In this document: positions 26,501 to 36,379 of the stretch, piece by piece | Layout: every line of letters starts with the position of its first letter | Position numbering within the stretch: the first letter of the stretch is position 1 | From: Bolinopsis microptera | Lineage: Eukaryota; Ctenophora; Tentaculata; Lobata; Bolinopsidae | Assembly: GCF_026151205.1 (NCBI RefSeq) | Contig: NC_087077.1 | Span: 12,312,983 to 12,376,982, forward strand | Length of the DNA stretch: 64,000 bases | Direction: 5' to 3' | Program-made: the position numbers and the translations under genes | The notes under the pieces: model-generated | Databases searched by the model: none | What the model saw: only the letters and a program-made list of their open reading frames with translations | Told to the model about the DNA's origin: nothing

Positions 26501-29500
26501 CTCCCCTCTATCAGAAACAACTATAAAATCAAATTCGAGAGAATTTTGATGAAGACCCCCCCGGCCCCCTTAAGGTAAATGGAATGGAAAATGATCTCAA
26601 AAATTCGAAAAATGTGACTAAAATTGTGGTAACCAAATTTATTGTGAACCAAATTTATTGGCCCTAAGGTATATCATAATTACACTGGCATGTAATACTA
26701 AATAAACATATTAGGGAAGGGAGCGCTCATAACGATCTGTTTGGACCGTATGTAGAGAGTTCATACTTTCATGCGACAATGTGATGCATGTTTTCAAATA
26801 TGCGGGTGTGGTGCGGAGTTAATAAGGGTTAATTTCTATTGATTATTGTTTAAGTTACTATTGTTTAAGATACTATTGGATATGTAAGGGCGCTCTGAAT
26901 AGAATTGCTCACCTAATGTGGGTTTTGACTCAGCGGTAAATACTCCTAACTGTGGCAGTGATATATCCCGGCCTACATAGGCTATTTAAGGGTCCATATT
27001 GTGTGTAAAGTCTAATATTTATATAATGTCTTTGTCCAATGTTCATGATGAATCGTCAAATCTAACTTTATATCAATTTGTCTGAACACAATTCTGTGAC
27101 AATATCGATAGTTCTGGGTCTTAATAATATTTCTCAAATTTATGCCTACAGTTCAATATAATGTTGCAATGATAAATGTTTACCATCATTAATGCAACTA
27201 AGGAAGACGTCTTCAGAGTGCCCACAGTTGTGAGAAGTTGTGTAGCTGCAACTCTCCCAGCTTCTATCTTCACATCTCACATCATCCAGTGTGATATCGT
27301 ATCGCGATCGGTAGCCTACCTCTCCACCAGACTGCCATTCTGATGAACTAGCATAGCCCATTGTTCTGCAAATAGCATCGGCTGTGATGTCATCAAATTC
27401 GTTGTCACAGACGGTTCCCCCCTTGTAGAGCAACAGCCCAAGTTCTCCGGGTGAAACGTCACCATACTGTCTGACCAGTTGGAACAAGATGATTTGTTCC
27501 GTGGGCTCCACTATTGTCTCTGTTGTTACAGATGGTGACGCGGAAGTGGATTCTTCTGATGTGGTCATGTTTTCTGCATCTGTTGTCATTAGTTGACCTT
27601 CCGTTGTACCTGTAGTTTCATCTTTGGGCGGTGTTGTTGGTTCAGTCGTTTGTTCTGCTGCAAACGTATGATGTAAGGATTTAAAGACCCCTTATAGTTG
27701 ATTTAAAAATACATGTTATGTTGTCTTCGAAATATGTTTAATCTGATGTAGTTTGTATATCTACCTGGACATTCTACTTCATCAGACCCATCACTACAAT
27801 CATCTTTGCCGTCACAAACCCAGCTCCTGTAGATACACCTGTCTGGACACCGGAACTCGTCCTCGATACACTCCGGTACTGCTGTCACCCCTGCAGATTT
27901 CGTCGATTTCAGGTGCCGACAGGACCATAAAAATTAAAAGCAAACATACATTTTTTCCCTTAAAATCGTGCGCTTTCTGCGCAAACAATTGGCTTCAACA
28001 AAAAAAATCAAACATGGCTTCAAATCCAAATTTGAACAAGAGATTTTTCACTTCCTCTCGATAAACTCAATTTACAACCCAAAATAAAGTCTCAAAGGGG
28101 GAAATTTCTCAGGCACCCCTGCAGATTTCGTCGATTTCAGGTGCCGACAGGACCATAAAAATTAAAAGCAAACTTAAATTTTTCCCCTAAAATCGAGCGC
28201 TTTCTGCGCAAAAAATTGACCTCAGCAGAAAAAAATTAAACATGGCTTCAAATCCAAATTTGAACCAGAAATTGTTCACTTCCTCTTGATAAACTCAATT
28301 TTCAACCCAAAATAAAGTCTCAAAGGGGGAAATTACTCAGGTCAGGATTGTAGGCAATGATTATGCCAAACCATTCATTTTTGTAAATTCATTAAACTTT
28401 CAATTTAGCCTAAAACACCCTATTTCGCAAAATTGTACCGGGGGCTGCGCCTCCCAAGCCCCCGCCAATGGGGTCCGCCCCTGGACCCCGCTTGAGGCTG
28501 CGCCCCCAGACCCCTGCCACAGTATGCAGCTTCGCTCGCCGACAGCCCCCCCCCCCCCAAAGAAAAATCCTGGCTACGTGCCTGAGCAAAATATATGTTT
28601 AGGGCTTTTCAGATGATTTGGCTCCTCGACAGATACCGACGTACGCGCCACCCGACTACCATGAGCCTCTTAACGGTCAATATGTAGTTTAGGTTTACCT
28701 GGCCCGTAGGATACAAATGTGCCCGAGGAGAAAAAAAGCAAACCTAAGAGGATTTCTCGGGAACTTAAAAGTTCACCTCAAAACGAAATCTGCACCTATG
28801 ACTTAACTGCTGTAGTCGACTCACTTTGTTCGAGTGTCAGTGTTGTCGGTGTTGGTGTTGGTGTCAATGTCGGTTTCGGTTTCGGTTTTGGTGTCGTTGA
28901 ATCTGTGGAAAGATAGACATTAGAACCACAATTACACTGGGTGATATTCAAATGCAAGTTAAGATCAGTTTCTGAAGCTATTAACACATAAGCTATTTAA
29001 GGGTCCATATTGTGTGTAAATTCTAATAATTATATATAATGTCTTTTTCCATGATGAATCTTCAAATCTAACTTTATATCAATTTGTGACAATATCGATA
29101 GTTCTTGGTTTTAATAATATTTCCTAAATTTATGCCTACAGTATAATATAATGTTGCAATAACAAATGTTTACCATCATTAATGCAACTAAGGAAGACGT
29201 CTTCAATGTGCCCACAGTTGTGAGAAGTTGTGTAGCTGCAACTCTCCCAGCTTCTATCTTCACATCTCACATCATCCAGTGTGATATCGTATCGTGATCG
29301 GTAGCCTACCTCTACCTCAGACCGCCATCCTGATGAACTAGCATATCCCATTGTTCTGCAAATAGTATCGGCTGTGCCGTCATCAAAATGGTCGTCACAC
29401 ACTGTTCCCCCCTTGTAGAGCAAGAGCCCAAGTTCTCCGGGTGAAACGTCACCATACTGTCTGACCAGTTGGAACAAGATGATTTGTTCCGTGGGCTCCA

Positions 29501-32099
29501 CTATTGTCTCTGTTGTTACAGACGGTGACGCGGAAGTGGATTCTGGTGATGTGATCATGATTTCTGCTGTTGTCATTTGTTGACCCTCCGTTGTACCTGT
29601 AGTCTCATCTTTGGGCGGTATTGTTGGTTCAGTCGTTTGTTCCACTGCAAACGTATGATGTAAGGATTTAAAGACCCCTTATAGTTGATTTAAAAATACA
29701 TGTTGTCTTCGAAATATGTTTAATCTGATGTAGTTTGGCTTGTTTTATTTTATTATTTTGTTGCGAGTTGTATATCTACCTGGACATTCTACTTCATCGG
29801 ACCCATCACTACAATCATCTTTGCCGTCACAAACCCAGCTTCTGTAGATACACCTGTCTGGACACCGGAACTCGTCCTCGATACACTCCGGTACTGCTGT
29901 AGTCCACTCACTTCGTTCGGGTGTCGGTGTTGGTGTCGGTGTTGTCGGTGTCGTTGGACCTGTGGAAAGATAGACATTAGAACCACAATTACACTGGGTA
30001 ATATTTAAATGCAAGTTAAGTTTCTGAATCTCTGCTTAGATCTGTTTGTATAACATCAGAGTTGTAGAGTGTGAATTATTGATTAATATGGGCATAATTT
30101 TAATTCTAATTTACCGTTGCAGCCTAACTCATCTACACCATTCAGACAATCTTCCTCTCCGTCACATCTCCAGTGGGAGGCAATACAGCGCTCGGGACAT
30201 CTAAATTGACCAGGGCCACACAAACCTGAAATTAAGCGACGTGTCACATCGTCATAATATGGACATTAGATACGCCAAAGGGTGTGAGCAACGCAGAATG
30301 CAGATACACTCACCGCCAACAGTATCACGTGATATACTTTAAAACTCGTGCGTGTTTCTGCATGCACGATGGAAATGACCAATATTATTATATAATGATA
30401 CGGCACCCCAACGTATCTGAGACTACTGTTATAACTTATTACAGTTATATTTCTTAAATTAGTCACTTATAACCTCTCAACTTACTTGAACTGTCAGGTC
30501 TTAGCAAGAGAGTCATGGAAATTTGTTCTCTGAATCTCGAAGAGAAGCATCGTATATATGTGTTGTTATGGGCTTCTGTGAATTCATAGATTAAGACAGT
30601 TATGGACGTTTTTACTGTTCCATTCTCTAATCGGTAGGAGGATCTTGTGAAGTCGGCCTCTTGCCAGTATGATGGTGAATCACCGATATCATCACCATCA
30701 ATTAACATTTGGAATGTGTCGTCTGCAGAGGGTGCAGCAATAGAGCAAGTTATGGAGGAGGCTCCCCCCACTACTGCAGACTGGAGACTGGGGCCCCGGA
30801 TATGTAACCGAGTTGGTGGTTGCTCGGTTAGTGCTGAAATGATATTTTATTATTTTATATTAATTTCTTTTAAGTATGTATGTTCAACTACAATGAATTT
30901 GTTTTGAATTCCCACAGTAGCAAAACTATTTCAGCCAAACATTAATTAGATTTGAAGCTAAATTAATCCAAAGACCGGATTTAAGTTTAAATTGGCTCTT
31001 GAAAGCTCAATCTTTCTATCAGACCTATTTTGATTTTTTCCGGGGAGACGTTATTTCACAATCATACGTCATTTTCAACAATAAGCGCGTTAACAGAGGA
31101 TACGAGTCACCTAATTTATAATTCAAAAGTTTCTGTTTTTATTTTTTGTATGTTCGTTGTAGGAAAGATATTGGAGCGACATTTTGATCTGTTTTAATTT
31201 TACTAAGTAGTGTTATTATGTAGTGTTCAGTGCGAGTTACAATTTAATTAGCTGTATCTTCGGTTGTGATGGACATTATTTGATGCGATAAAAACTGACT
31301 ATCAAAGAATAGCGAATGCTCTTATATCAGCTTCCTTCCTGTGACCACAGGCTTTCTAGTCTACCTCATAATTTGAAAGTTTCTTTTTGATTGTCTGTCT
31401 GTCTGACCGGCCACGTGCAAATAGGAAGTTGCATATTATGCATAGTAACGAGAGTGGAACGCCCACGTACGTCGTGCACGTGCAATTATTGTTAAAAGTG
31501 TTAGAAAGATATTATGATAGGGTTTGTTGTCATTTCACGTTGTGTGGAGTATTGTATTTTATATTTAAATCGGCTGTATCGGTAATGATGCGATAGATAT
31601 ATTTTGTTGATGCAATAAAAACTGACCATCAAAGAATACTATTAAAGCTTCTTCCCCGTAACCTAAACAACGTGCTATCTAGTATTATATAATATTTCGG
31701 TTTTTACTACCAACCCCTCCCCCCTATTTCCACCCCTGCCCCCTATTTCCACCCTCTCTCCCCCTATTTCCAACCTGCCCCCTATTTCCACCCTGCCCCC
31801 TATTTCCACCCCTGCCCCCTATTTCCACCCCTGCCCCCTATTTCCACCCTGCCCCCTATTAGTATTTCCACCCCTGCCCCCTATTTCCACTCCTGCCCCC
31901 TATTTCCACCCTCTCCCCCCTATTAGTATTTCCACCCCTGCCCCCTATTTCCACCCTCTCCCCCCTATTAGTATTTCCACCCCTGCCCCCTATTTCCACT
32001 CCTGCCCCCTATTTCCACCCCCTCTCCCAGACCCCGTTTGAACTAACCTGGTCGGAACAGCACGGCTGAACACACAAATATCACAAACGAAAGATTCAT
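14578..32099 (-). CDS. Large secreted multidomain SRCR/LDLa/PAN/Ig protein (22 exons)
   Basis: Exons on minus, 5' to 3': 32099-32048 (signal peptide, [15 protein letters not shown]), 30833-30486 (Ig-like, Cys pair with Y-x-R-C end), 30225-30115 (LDLa), 29959-29780 (Thr/Pro linker plus LDLa), 29644-29174 (SRCR), 27890-27765 (LDLa, exon disrupted, see 27886-28805), 27657-27184 (SRCR), 25342-25106 (PAN/apple), 22179-21832, 21401-21036 (SRCR), 20636-20120 (SRCR plus first half of PAN), 19969-19842 (second half of PAN), 19670-19320 (SRCR), 18921-18481 (unassigned domain), 17963-17628, 17313-16981 (SRCR), 16762-16640/16279-16144/15931-15789 (one SRCR split by two introns), 15594-15196 (degenerate SRCR), 15061-14983, 14794-14578 (stop). 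All phases match; the total is ~1971 residues. The intact SRCR repeats have six Cys and end [17 protein letters not shown]. The LDLa repeats keep CDGxxDCxxGxDE for calcium. There is no membrane anchor. It is probably an extracellular recognition or matrix protein. The donor at 16143 (GTCATT) is weak. Confidence 0.85.
17974..18026 (+). repeat. 12-bp minisatellite (GACCTAATTAGT, about 4 copies)
   Basis: Direct repeats in the intron immediately 5' of the SRCR exon 17963-17628. On the minus strand they lie just upstream of the 3' splice site. Confidence 0.85.
18129..18445 (+). mobile_element. Dispersed repeat copy (CTAGAAAGCCYGTG family)
   Basis: Starts ACTAGAAAGCCCGTGATCAC, continues with CAGTTTTTATCGCATCAAA, and ends with GGCGCCGTGCTCAGCCTGTC and GGTCCCCAGG. 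Related pieces: 18950-19140 (plus), 31255-31370 and about 31590-31690 (minus), plus end fragments at about 5030-5105 and 37700-37780. No ORF. Confidence 0.65.
18950..19140 (+). mobile_element. Second, shortened copy of the CTAGAAAGCC repeat
   Basis: Begins CACTAGAAAACCCGTGGTCA and shares GGAAGCTAATAGTATT and GCACGTGCGTG with the copy 0.8 kb away. It sits in the intron between the unassigned-domain exon and the preceding SRCR exon. Confidence 0.6.
21418..21502 (+). repeat. Short tandem repeat around AATATGTTACA
   Basis: Six to seven diverged 10-12-bp copies next to the 3' splice site of the 21401-21036 exon. Confidence 0.75.
22448..22880. mobile_element. piggyBac-type MITE, copy 1 (TTAA target sites)
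   Basis: Terminal inverted repeats begin GGGGGCCGGG. TTAA lies at both borders (22444-22447 and 22881-22884), the target duplication used by piggyBac transposases. Subterminal arms are also inverted (AAAATTCTCTCGA near both ends; AATTGTATTGCGTGAGCG and its complement). A run of about 20 G follows the left end. No transposase ORF. Confidence 0.8.
23267..23480 (+). repeat. Dispersed repeat, copy 1
   Basis: Closely matches 25583-25760 (CATATCGACATAAACTAGGT; TTCCTGAGTAATGCATTGCA). Both copies lie close to a piggyBac-type MITE but on opposite sides of it. Confidence 0.7.
23580..23650 (+). repeat. 10-bp tandem repeat (GCTAAATTTT, about 6 copies)
   Basis: Near-perfect direct repeats immediately upstream of the tRNA-like SINE. 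Confidence 0.85.
23664..23900 (+). mobile_element. tRNA-derived SINE
   Basis: The head resembles a tRNA gene with pol III promoter boxes: an A-box-like TAGCGTAGTTGG (about 23671-23682) and a B-box GAGTTCGAATCCC (about 23716-23728), with TTTGTAA in the anticodon-loop position. The anticodon stem does not pair properly, and about 170 bp of non-tRNA body follows (TGAGCGTCGTTGACGCTC). A SINE is therefore more likely than a working tRNA gene. The 3' end is approximate. Confidence 0.7.
24792..24822 (+). repeat. AGATA/GATAA microsatellite
   Basis: About five perfect 5-bp copies (GATAA) in an intron of the SRCR gene. Confidence 0.85.
25583..25770 (+). repeat. Dispersed repeat, copy 2
   Basis: Second copy of the repeat at 23267-23480, ending about 16 bp before the TTAA border of the MITE at 25786. 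Confidence 0.7.
25786..26569. mobile_element. piggyBac-type MITE, copy 2, a near-complete palindrome
   Basis: TTAA at 25782-25785 and 26570-26573 flanks GGGGGCCGGG inverted ends. The arms on either side of about 26095 are inverted copies over more than 200 bp each, with few mismatches (for example CTTCTCCTACATTTTTTGAG and its complement). This copy is longer than copy 1 because its centre keeps extra inverted sequence and because a 93-bp insertion (26366-26458) interrupts the right arm. Confidence 0.8.
26366..26458 (-). mobile_element. 93-bp retroposed insertion with A-tail
   Basis: It interrupts the right arm of the MITE; the left arm gives the uninterrupted sequence. ACAAT is duplicated at both borders (26361-26365 and 26459-26463). 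Read on minus it ends in a run of eight A, as expected for a short retroposed RNA. Source RNA not recognised. Confidence 0.6.
26980..30030. repeat. Tandem segmental duplication of a linker-LDLa-SRCR exon block
   Basis: Units about 26980-28980 and 28988-30030 match in introns (GCTATTTAAGGGTCCATATT; GTGGAAAGATAGACATTAGA) and in exons, with very few coding differences. The size difference is almost wholly the 920-bp insert at 27886-28805. An older relative of the intron sequence starts near 22225. Confidence 0.85.
27886..28805. mobile_element. 920-bp insertion inside an LDLa exon, 8-bp target duplication
   Basis: The duplicated copy of the same exon (29780-29959) shows the empty site. ACTGCTGT, single there, is present on both sides of the insert (27878-27885 and 28806-28813). 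Eight bp is typical of hAT-superfamily insertions. Both ends carry TGCAGATTTCGT in opposite orientation. The insert contains two ~227-bp tandem units (27886-28112 and 28113-28340), a GC-rich stretch with poly-C (about 28439-28560) and no transposase. On the coding strand the linker side now reads into a TAG a few codons past the junction. Confidence 0.8.
31255..31690 (-). mobile_element. Minus-strand copies of the CTAGAAAGCC repeat
   Basis: Two head segments (31264-31365 and about 31590-31690) contain GATGCGATAAAAACTGAC or close variants. The first reads to TGACCACAGGCTTTCTAG. They are related to 18129-18445. They lie in SRCR intron 1. Confidence 0.6.
31695..32035 (+). repeat. 17-18-bp minisatellite (CCCCCTATTTCCACCCTG)
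   Basis: About 18 imperfect copies, some with an inserted ATTAGT, in intron 1 of the SRCR gene next to its first exon. Confidence 0.9.
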
Positions 32100-32452
32100 G
32101 ACGTTCAAAAAGAATAAATGAGTTTAAAAAATCGTTGGGTAAACTTTACTTAATCAAATTTGTGCACTACCTGAATATGTAACCTTATCAAATTAAAAGC
32201 TAATTCTAGAACCGCGCTCTAATCGAATTTACCTCCAGATCACGAATGGGATAATTATCGTACTTTGCCACTAATCATAATGTTCAGATAAAGTTTTGAT
32301 TTTCGGATGTTCCTCAGAACTTAAGACCAACCATTTCTAATACCAATATTGTTCAATTTTTCAGTTCTAGTTCTTGGTGGGGTATGTTTTAATCCAATAA
32401 AATTTATCAGCAACACAATTATTATGAAAGGTATTTTAAAATCAAATCTCAC

Positions 32453-35400
32453 CTCGACAAGAGGGCAGCTCAGCATTCCACAGTTCTTGACTCAAACACG
32501 TGATCCGATCGTAACCCTCCAGTTTGTAACCCTCGTCACAGGAGAAGGTCAGAGTGCTGCCCTCGTTAAACTCTTCTCCCTCAACCTGGCCATGTTCGGG
32601 AACACCTGCAAAATAATATCTTATTACCGATGATTACCGTTAACAGATTGAGAAAGGTGGAAAAGGAGACACGTGCCCCATGTCATCGTTTGATATGAAT
32701 AACCAAACAGCCATCTTTCCAGCCCTACTATTAGTCACGTGATCTAGTATTAATTCTACACCTTTAACAATTCACGCCACAACTCACACGATAACAACTT
32801 AGCACAGCTATCAAGTGAACACACTGGATCAGAATGTGTTCACTCATCGTTATGTTCCAGTATTTATCAAGCAGAAGCATAATAACACATAATGTAGAAA
32901 TCTCTACAGCACAGTGTTATATTTCGTGAAAGTATATGTTATTATCTAGGAGGGATTGTAGGTTGATATAGAATATGCGATGTAACGATTTTGTGTATCA
33001 TGATTTTCATGTATTTGTGTATAAAATATGAATTGAAAACTTATCTCGAGAATAAAACAAGATACTTATTGCTAGTACATACAAAATTTGTAAAATTTCC
33101 AACTGACCAGGGTTGCCGCAATAAGGGATCTTGGTGTAGTAACAGAACTCCAACTTCACATCTCCCAGGTCAGTGACCCCCTCTTGTGGGATTGTTCCGC
33201 CGAATCTCGGCTGAATCTCGGCCGATTCTCGGCTGATATGACTCCAGTCTCTCTCGTCGTTGTCCCAAAGAATATACTCGGTTTCAACCTGCGTCCCTTC
33301 CACTTTCTGCGGTGTAATTTAAACTGTCATAAATTTTGTTTATTCTTTAAGTCATGTTGATATTATGACATTTCGATCATTTAAAGTCTTGACGTGATTA
33401 TATGAAAGAGGTGAAGTATTTTAATGGATATGGAATTATTCTGAGTGGTTATTACTCAACATGAAAAGATGAAAGGTATGACATTAGCATCACAGATAAT
33501 GGCCGCTGTACTGTTTACAGTGCTGACAAAGGGCGCTTCAGGCACTGTGCCCTGATTATAACTTAACTGCTGGTTATTTATTATCGATTACTTGGGCATT
33601 GTGAACCCTTCTAAGGAGAATATTTTACATTGAACTATAAATGATGTATTGGACAAAAGATGATTTCAAACAGGCTATGCCAAGTTGTAGGTGAGCAGTA
33701 CAATGTAAGGAATGATAGTTATTTGGGCCAATTGTACATGTTATCAATACAACAGAACAATGAGGCCAGTTAGTGGGATTGTTTTAGGCTTCACTGCAGA
33801 TACCACTCTAACTTTGAGCTAATAATTTTATTTGGCCAACAGGTTTTGAAACAAACGATGTAACATGTGTCTCAATCTGGAAAAGGGAAAAGTCTGGCTA
33901 CATGAAGGTTGGCAAAAAGATATGATTGTTTAATTATACCCAGATTACAATAAAAATAAGGATCTCTTACCTGACAGTTGTCTCCATATTTTAACAGGGC
34001 GAAATTCCTGCTTCTGGGCAGTTCCACAGGAATGTCTGGATCGCCGGTGGTCATGCAACAGAAGTTCATCTTGGTTTGAGCTGGAAGATCGTACTGACCG
34101 GTAGGCATTATACCCCGCCACGAGTTTCTGAGATATTGAGCAATAACAGTAGGTTATTATTATGTGTATTGATAAGTAAAACTATTTTGAACTGACGATA
34201 ATAAAAGATGGGCGGATCTGTAAAATTCCTGCCTAACATCGCGATCGGTCAAAACTCACAAACCAATCGGTATGTACCTGTTTTGGTTCCTCTCGTCCTG
34301 CCATAGTATCCAACCATCTTCAAAACCATCCGGACAGCTGTTATCAACTTGGTAGAAACAATACTGGCCACTGGGCCATGGGCCTCCCGTCAGGTCTTTG
34401 TCTGAAAAATTGGGCATATTAAGGGAGATTTACTTGCATGGTTGGACAAGATTGAACAAAATCAAATACTTTAATTATATCATTTAGGGAGGAAGGAATA
34501 TAATGTTGGTTATGTGCATTGTGCTATGTGAAATGTGCATATATACATCATAAACTGGTATTGGGCGAATGCCATTTATTTTACAAATCAAATAAAGATA
34601 ACCACGTAACGAACGGAAATGCGTAATGAAATATTAATGAAATATCACGGTTATCACGGTTTTAATACTTTCAACACTACTATATAACAAATAATTTGAG
34701 GCATATGTCACTGAAGATGACGCCTTGCAACATGTTTGACGATAGCCTGTAAATTGATAGTTTGATCTCAGTATTTACAACAAATCATCTAGCTTGATTG
34801 ATTCAAAGGGAGAATTAAATTCCTCTATCACGGTTATCATACCCTTTAAGGTAACAGTTTTACTGCAAAAAGACATATGAATATCCTTTTCAAAGTCCAG
34901 CCGGAGTTCCAGATGCATTGACACGGAGTGGGCGGAGATAGGGTTAGTATCTTCACAGTCGAACACTCGTGTACCTATCTCGAATACGACGTCACTCGAC
35001 TCAGGACAACCTAAAATATAAAAGTTAGAATGATGAAGCTCTATTTGCTGGAGAGCTGGAGTTCAGGTTAGATTCAGGTGCAATATGTTGGGGTGGAATA
35101 GTTTGAACATTTCAATAGGATGAAGACGGGTTTGTTTCATCAATTGGAACACATTGCAGTACTAATATAAATATTTGATTTCCTAGATTATAAGATTTTC
35201 AACTTTCAAGTAAGGAAATAAGAATCATAGCATGCTGAAAAAGAGAAATGTTTCTCCAGAAAACAACTTCAAACAGTAGTTATTGTGACTAAATAACAAA
35301 ATGAAATGAAAAATTTTGCACATGTGACTTTTGAGGCTTGAAGAATTTGGACTTCAAAATTGAGGAGGAAGCCGAAGACCAAAATACTTACAATTCAGTC

Positions 35401-36229
35401 CACAGTCATCACCATTTGTTGTAGAGTTAGGGTCAAATATTATAAACTTTTAAATGATGATAAGGTAGATGAAACAAGTGATGGATATAGTTTGGGCTTA
35501 CATTTGTTGGATCATGGTTTTAGACAAAGGGAGGATTTTAACAAAATTTTTAATGTGTCAATTATCGATAATTCTAGTCCTAAAACTTTAGAAGTTCGTG
35601 AACATGAAAAATATATTCAGCAACTCAAGACTTTAAAACCTTTGGGAATAAACACTATAAATCCTTTTGGCCTTCCCTTACTCCTAACATCTTAATTTCA
35701 ATTATATAACTGTTTTAGAAGTGTTCAGATTTTTAAAGGAATTTTGGGTTTTACTAACTTTTTACAATTTTTAGGCTTATGTCACTGAATATGACGCCTT
35801 GCAACATGTTTGACGATAGCCTGTAAATTGATAGTTTGATCTCAGTATTTACAACAAATCATCTAGCTTGATTGATTCAAAGGGAGAATTAAATTCCTCT
35901 GTTGTAGAGTTATTATTCTACTGTGCAAATAACAGGAACTTTTACAATCCCCACAATCTGGATCTCAGGGCTTATTCTTGACATATTCTTGAACATTTAT
36001 AATTATTACCTGTTCTCTTGTCTTACTCCTGTATTAATAAATTAGTTTTCTTGTATACAAAACATGATCCAAAGGAGCGATTATTATGTTACACTATTTA
36101 TTTACCTTGGACTCGAGTTGAAGGAAGGGCAAATTTTCCTTCGGGCCATCTTGTCTGGGGCCAATAGCCAATTATAGAAGACCCCAATGTTAAAAATAGC
36201 AGAAAGAAAGTGGCTCGTAGCAGTGTCAT
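32453..36229 (-). CDS. Secreted ApeC (apextrin C-terminal) plus sushi protein, open at the 3' end
   Basis: Exons on minus: 36229-36106 (signal peptide MTLLRATFFLLFLTLGSS, then WPEGKFALPS), 35010-34843, 34401-34278 (GPWPSGQYCFY and GWILWQDERNQN), 34127-33971 (GIMPTGQYDLP; two adjacent Cys), 33306-33108 (EYILWDNDER; EFCYYTK), 32605-32453 (sushi/CCP domain with C-x-GY and a final SCR). Phases 1,1,2,0,1,1 all agree, giving 308 codons plus one base. The repeated WP-x-G-x-Y, W-DE and paired-Cys patterns are those of the ApeC family, known in cnidarian, mollusc, echinoderm and amphioxus secreted defence or matrix proteins; some bind bacterial wall components. The last exon ends at a good donor (GTGAGA), and I find no terminal exon before 32099. 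It could splice in phase to the Ig exon at 30833. Confidence 0.8.
34698..34830 (+). repeat. ~130-bp direct repeat, copy 1 (copy 2 at 35773-35901)
   Basis: Both copies read ACGCCTTGCAACATGTTTGA through GGGAGAATTAAATTCCTCT with almost no differences. They bracket the Penelope-like fragment, as the terminal repeats of such elements often do. Confidence 0.8.
35400..35695 (+). pseudogene. Penelope-like element fragment: end of GIY-YIG endonuclease
   Basis: The plus-strand ORF ends EHEKYIQQLKTLKPLGINT then NPFGLPLL and a stop, the usual C-terminal signature of the GIY-YIG-type nuclease tail of Penelope-like reverse transcriptases in invertebrate genomes (from memory). The RT and the GIY-YIG core are absent. 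It lies antisense in the first intron of the ApeC gene between ~130-bp direct repeats (34698-34830 and 35773-35901). Confidence 0.6.
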
Positions 36230-36379
36230 AAGAGCATATATGCTATAAATCTGAAAAAAAGCGATTAAAAGTTAAATAAAATGAGCTGGATCATAATCAA
36301 AAGAAAGATGTTTTTACAATAAACTGTTTGCTAAAATTGGAATTGGAAGTTCTTGAATTAACTAAGGCAAATACATATT

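Noticed and set aside
28719..28916. Plus-strand ORF with a Val/Gly repeat
   Set aside because: It is the antisense shadow of the Thr/Pro-rich linker exon.
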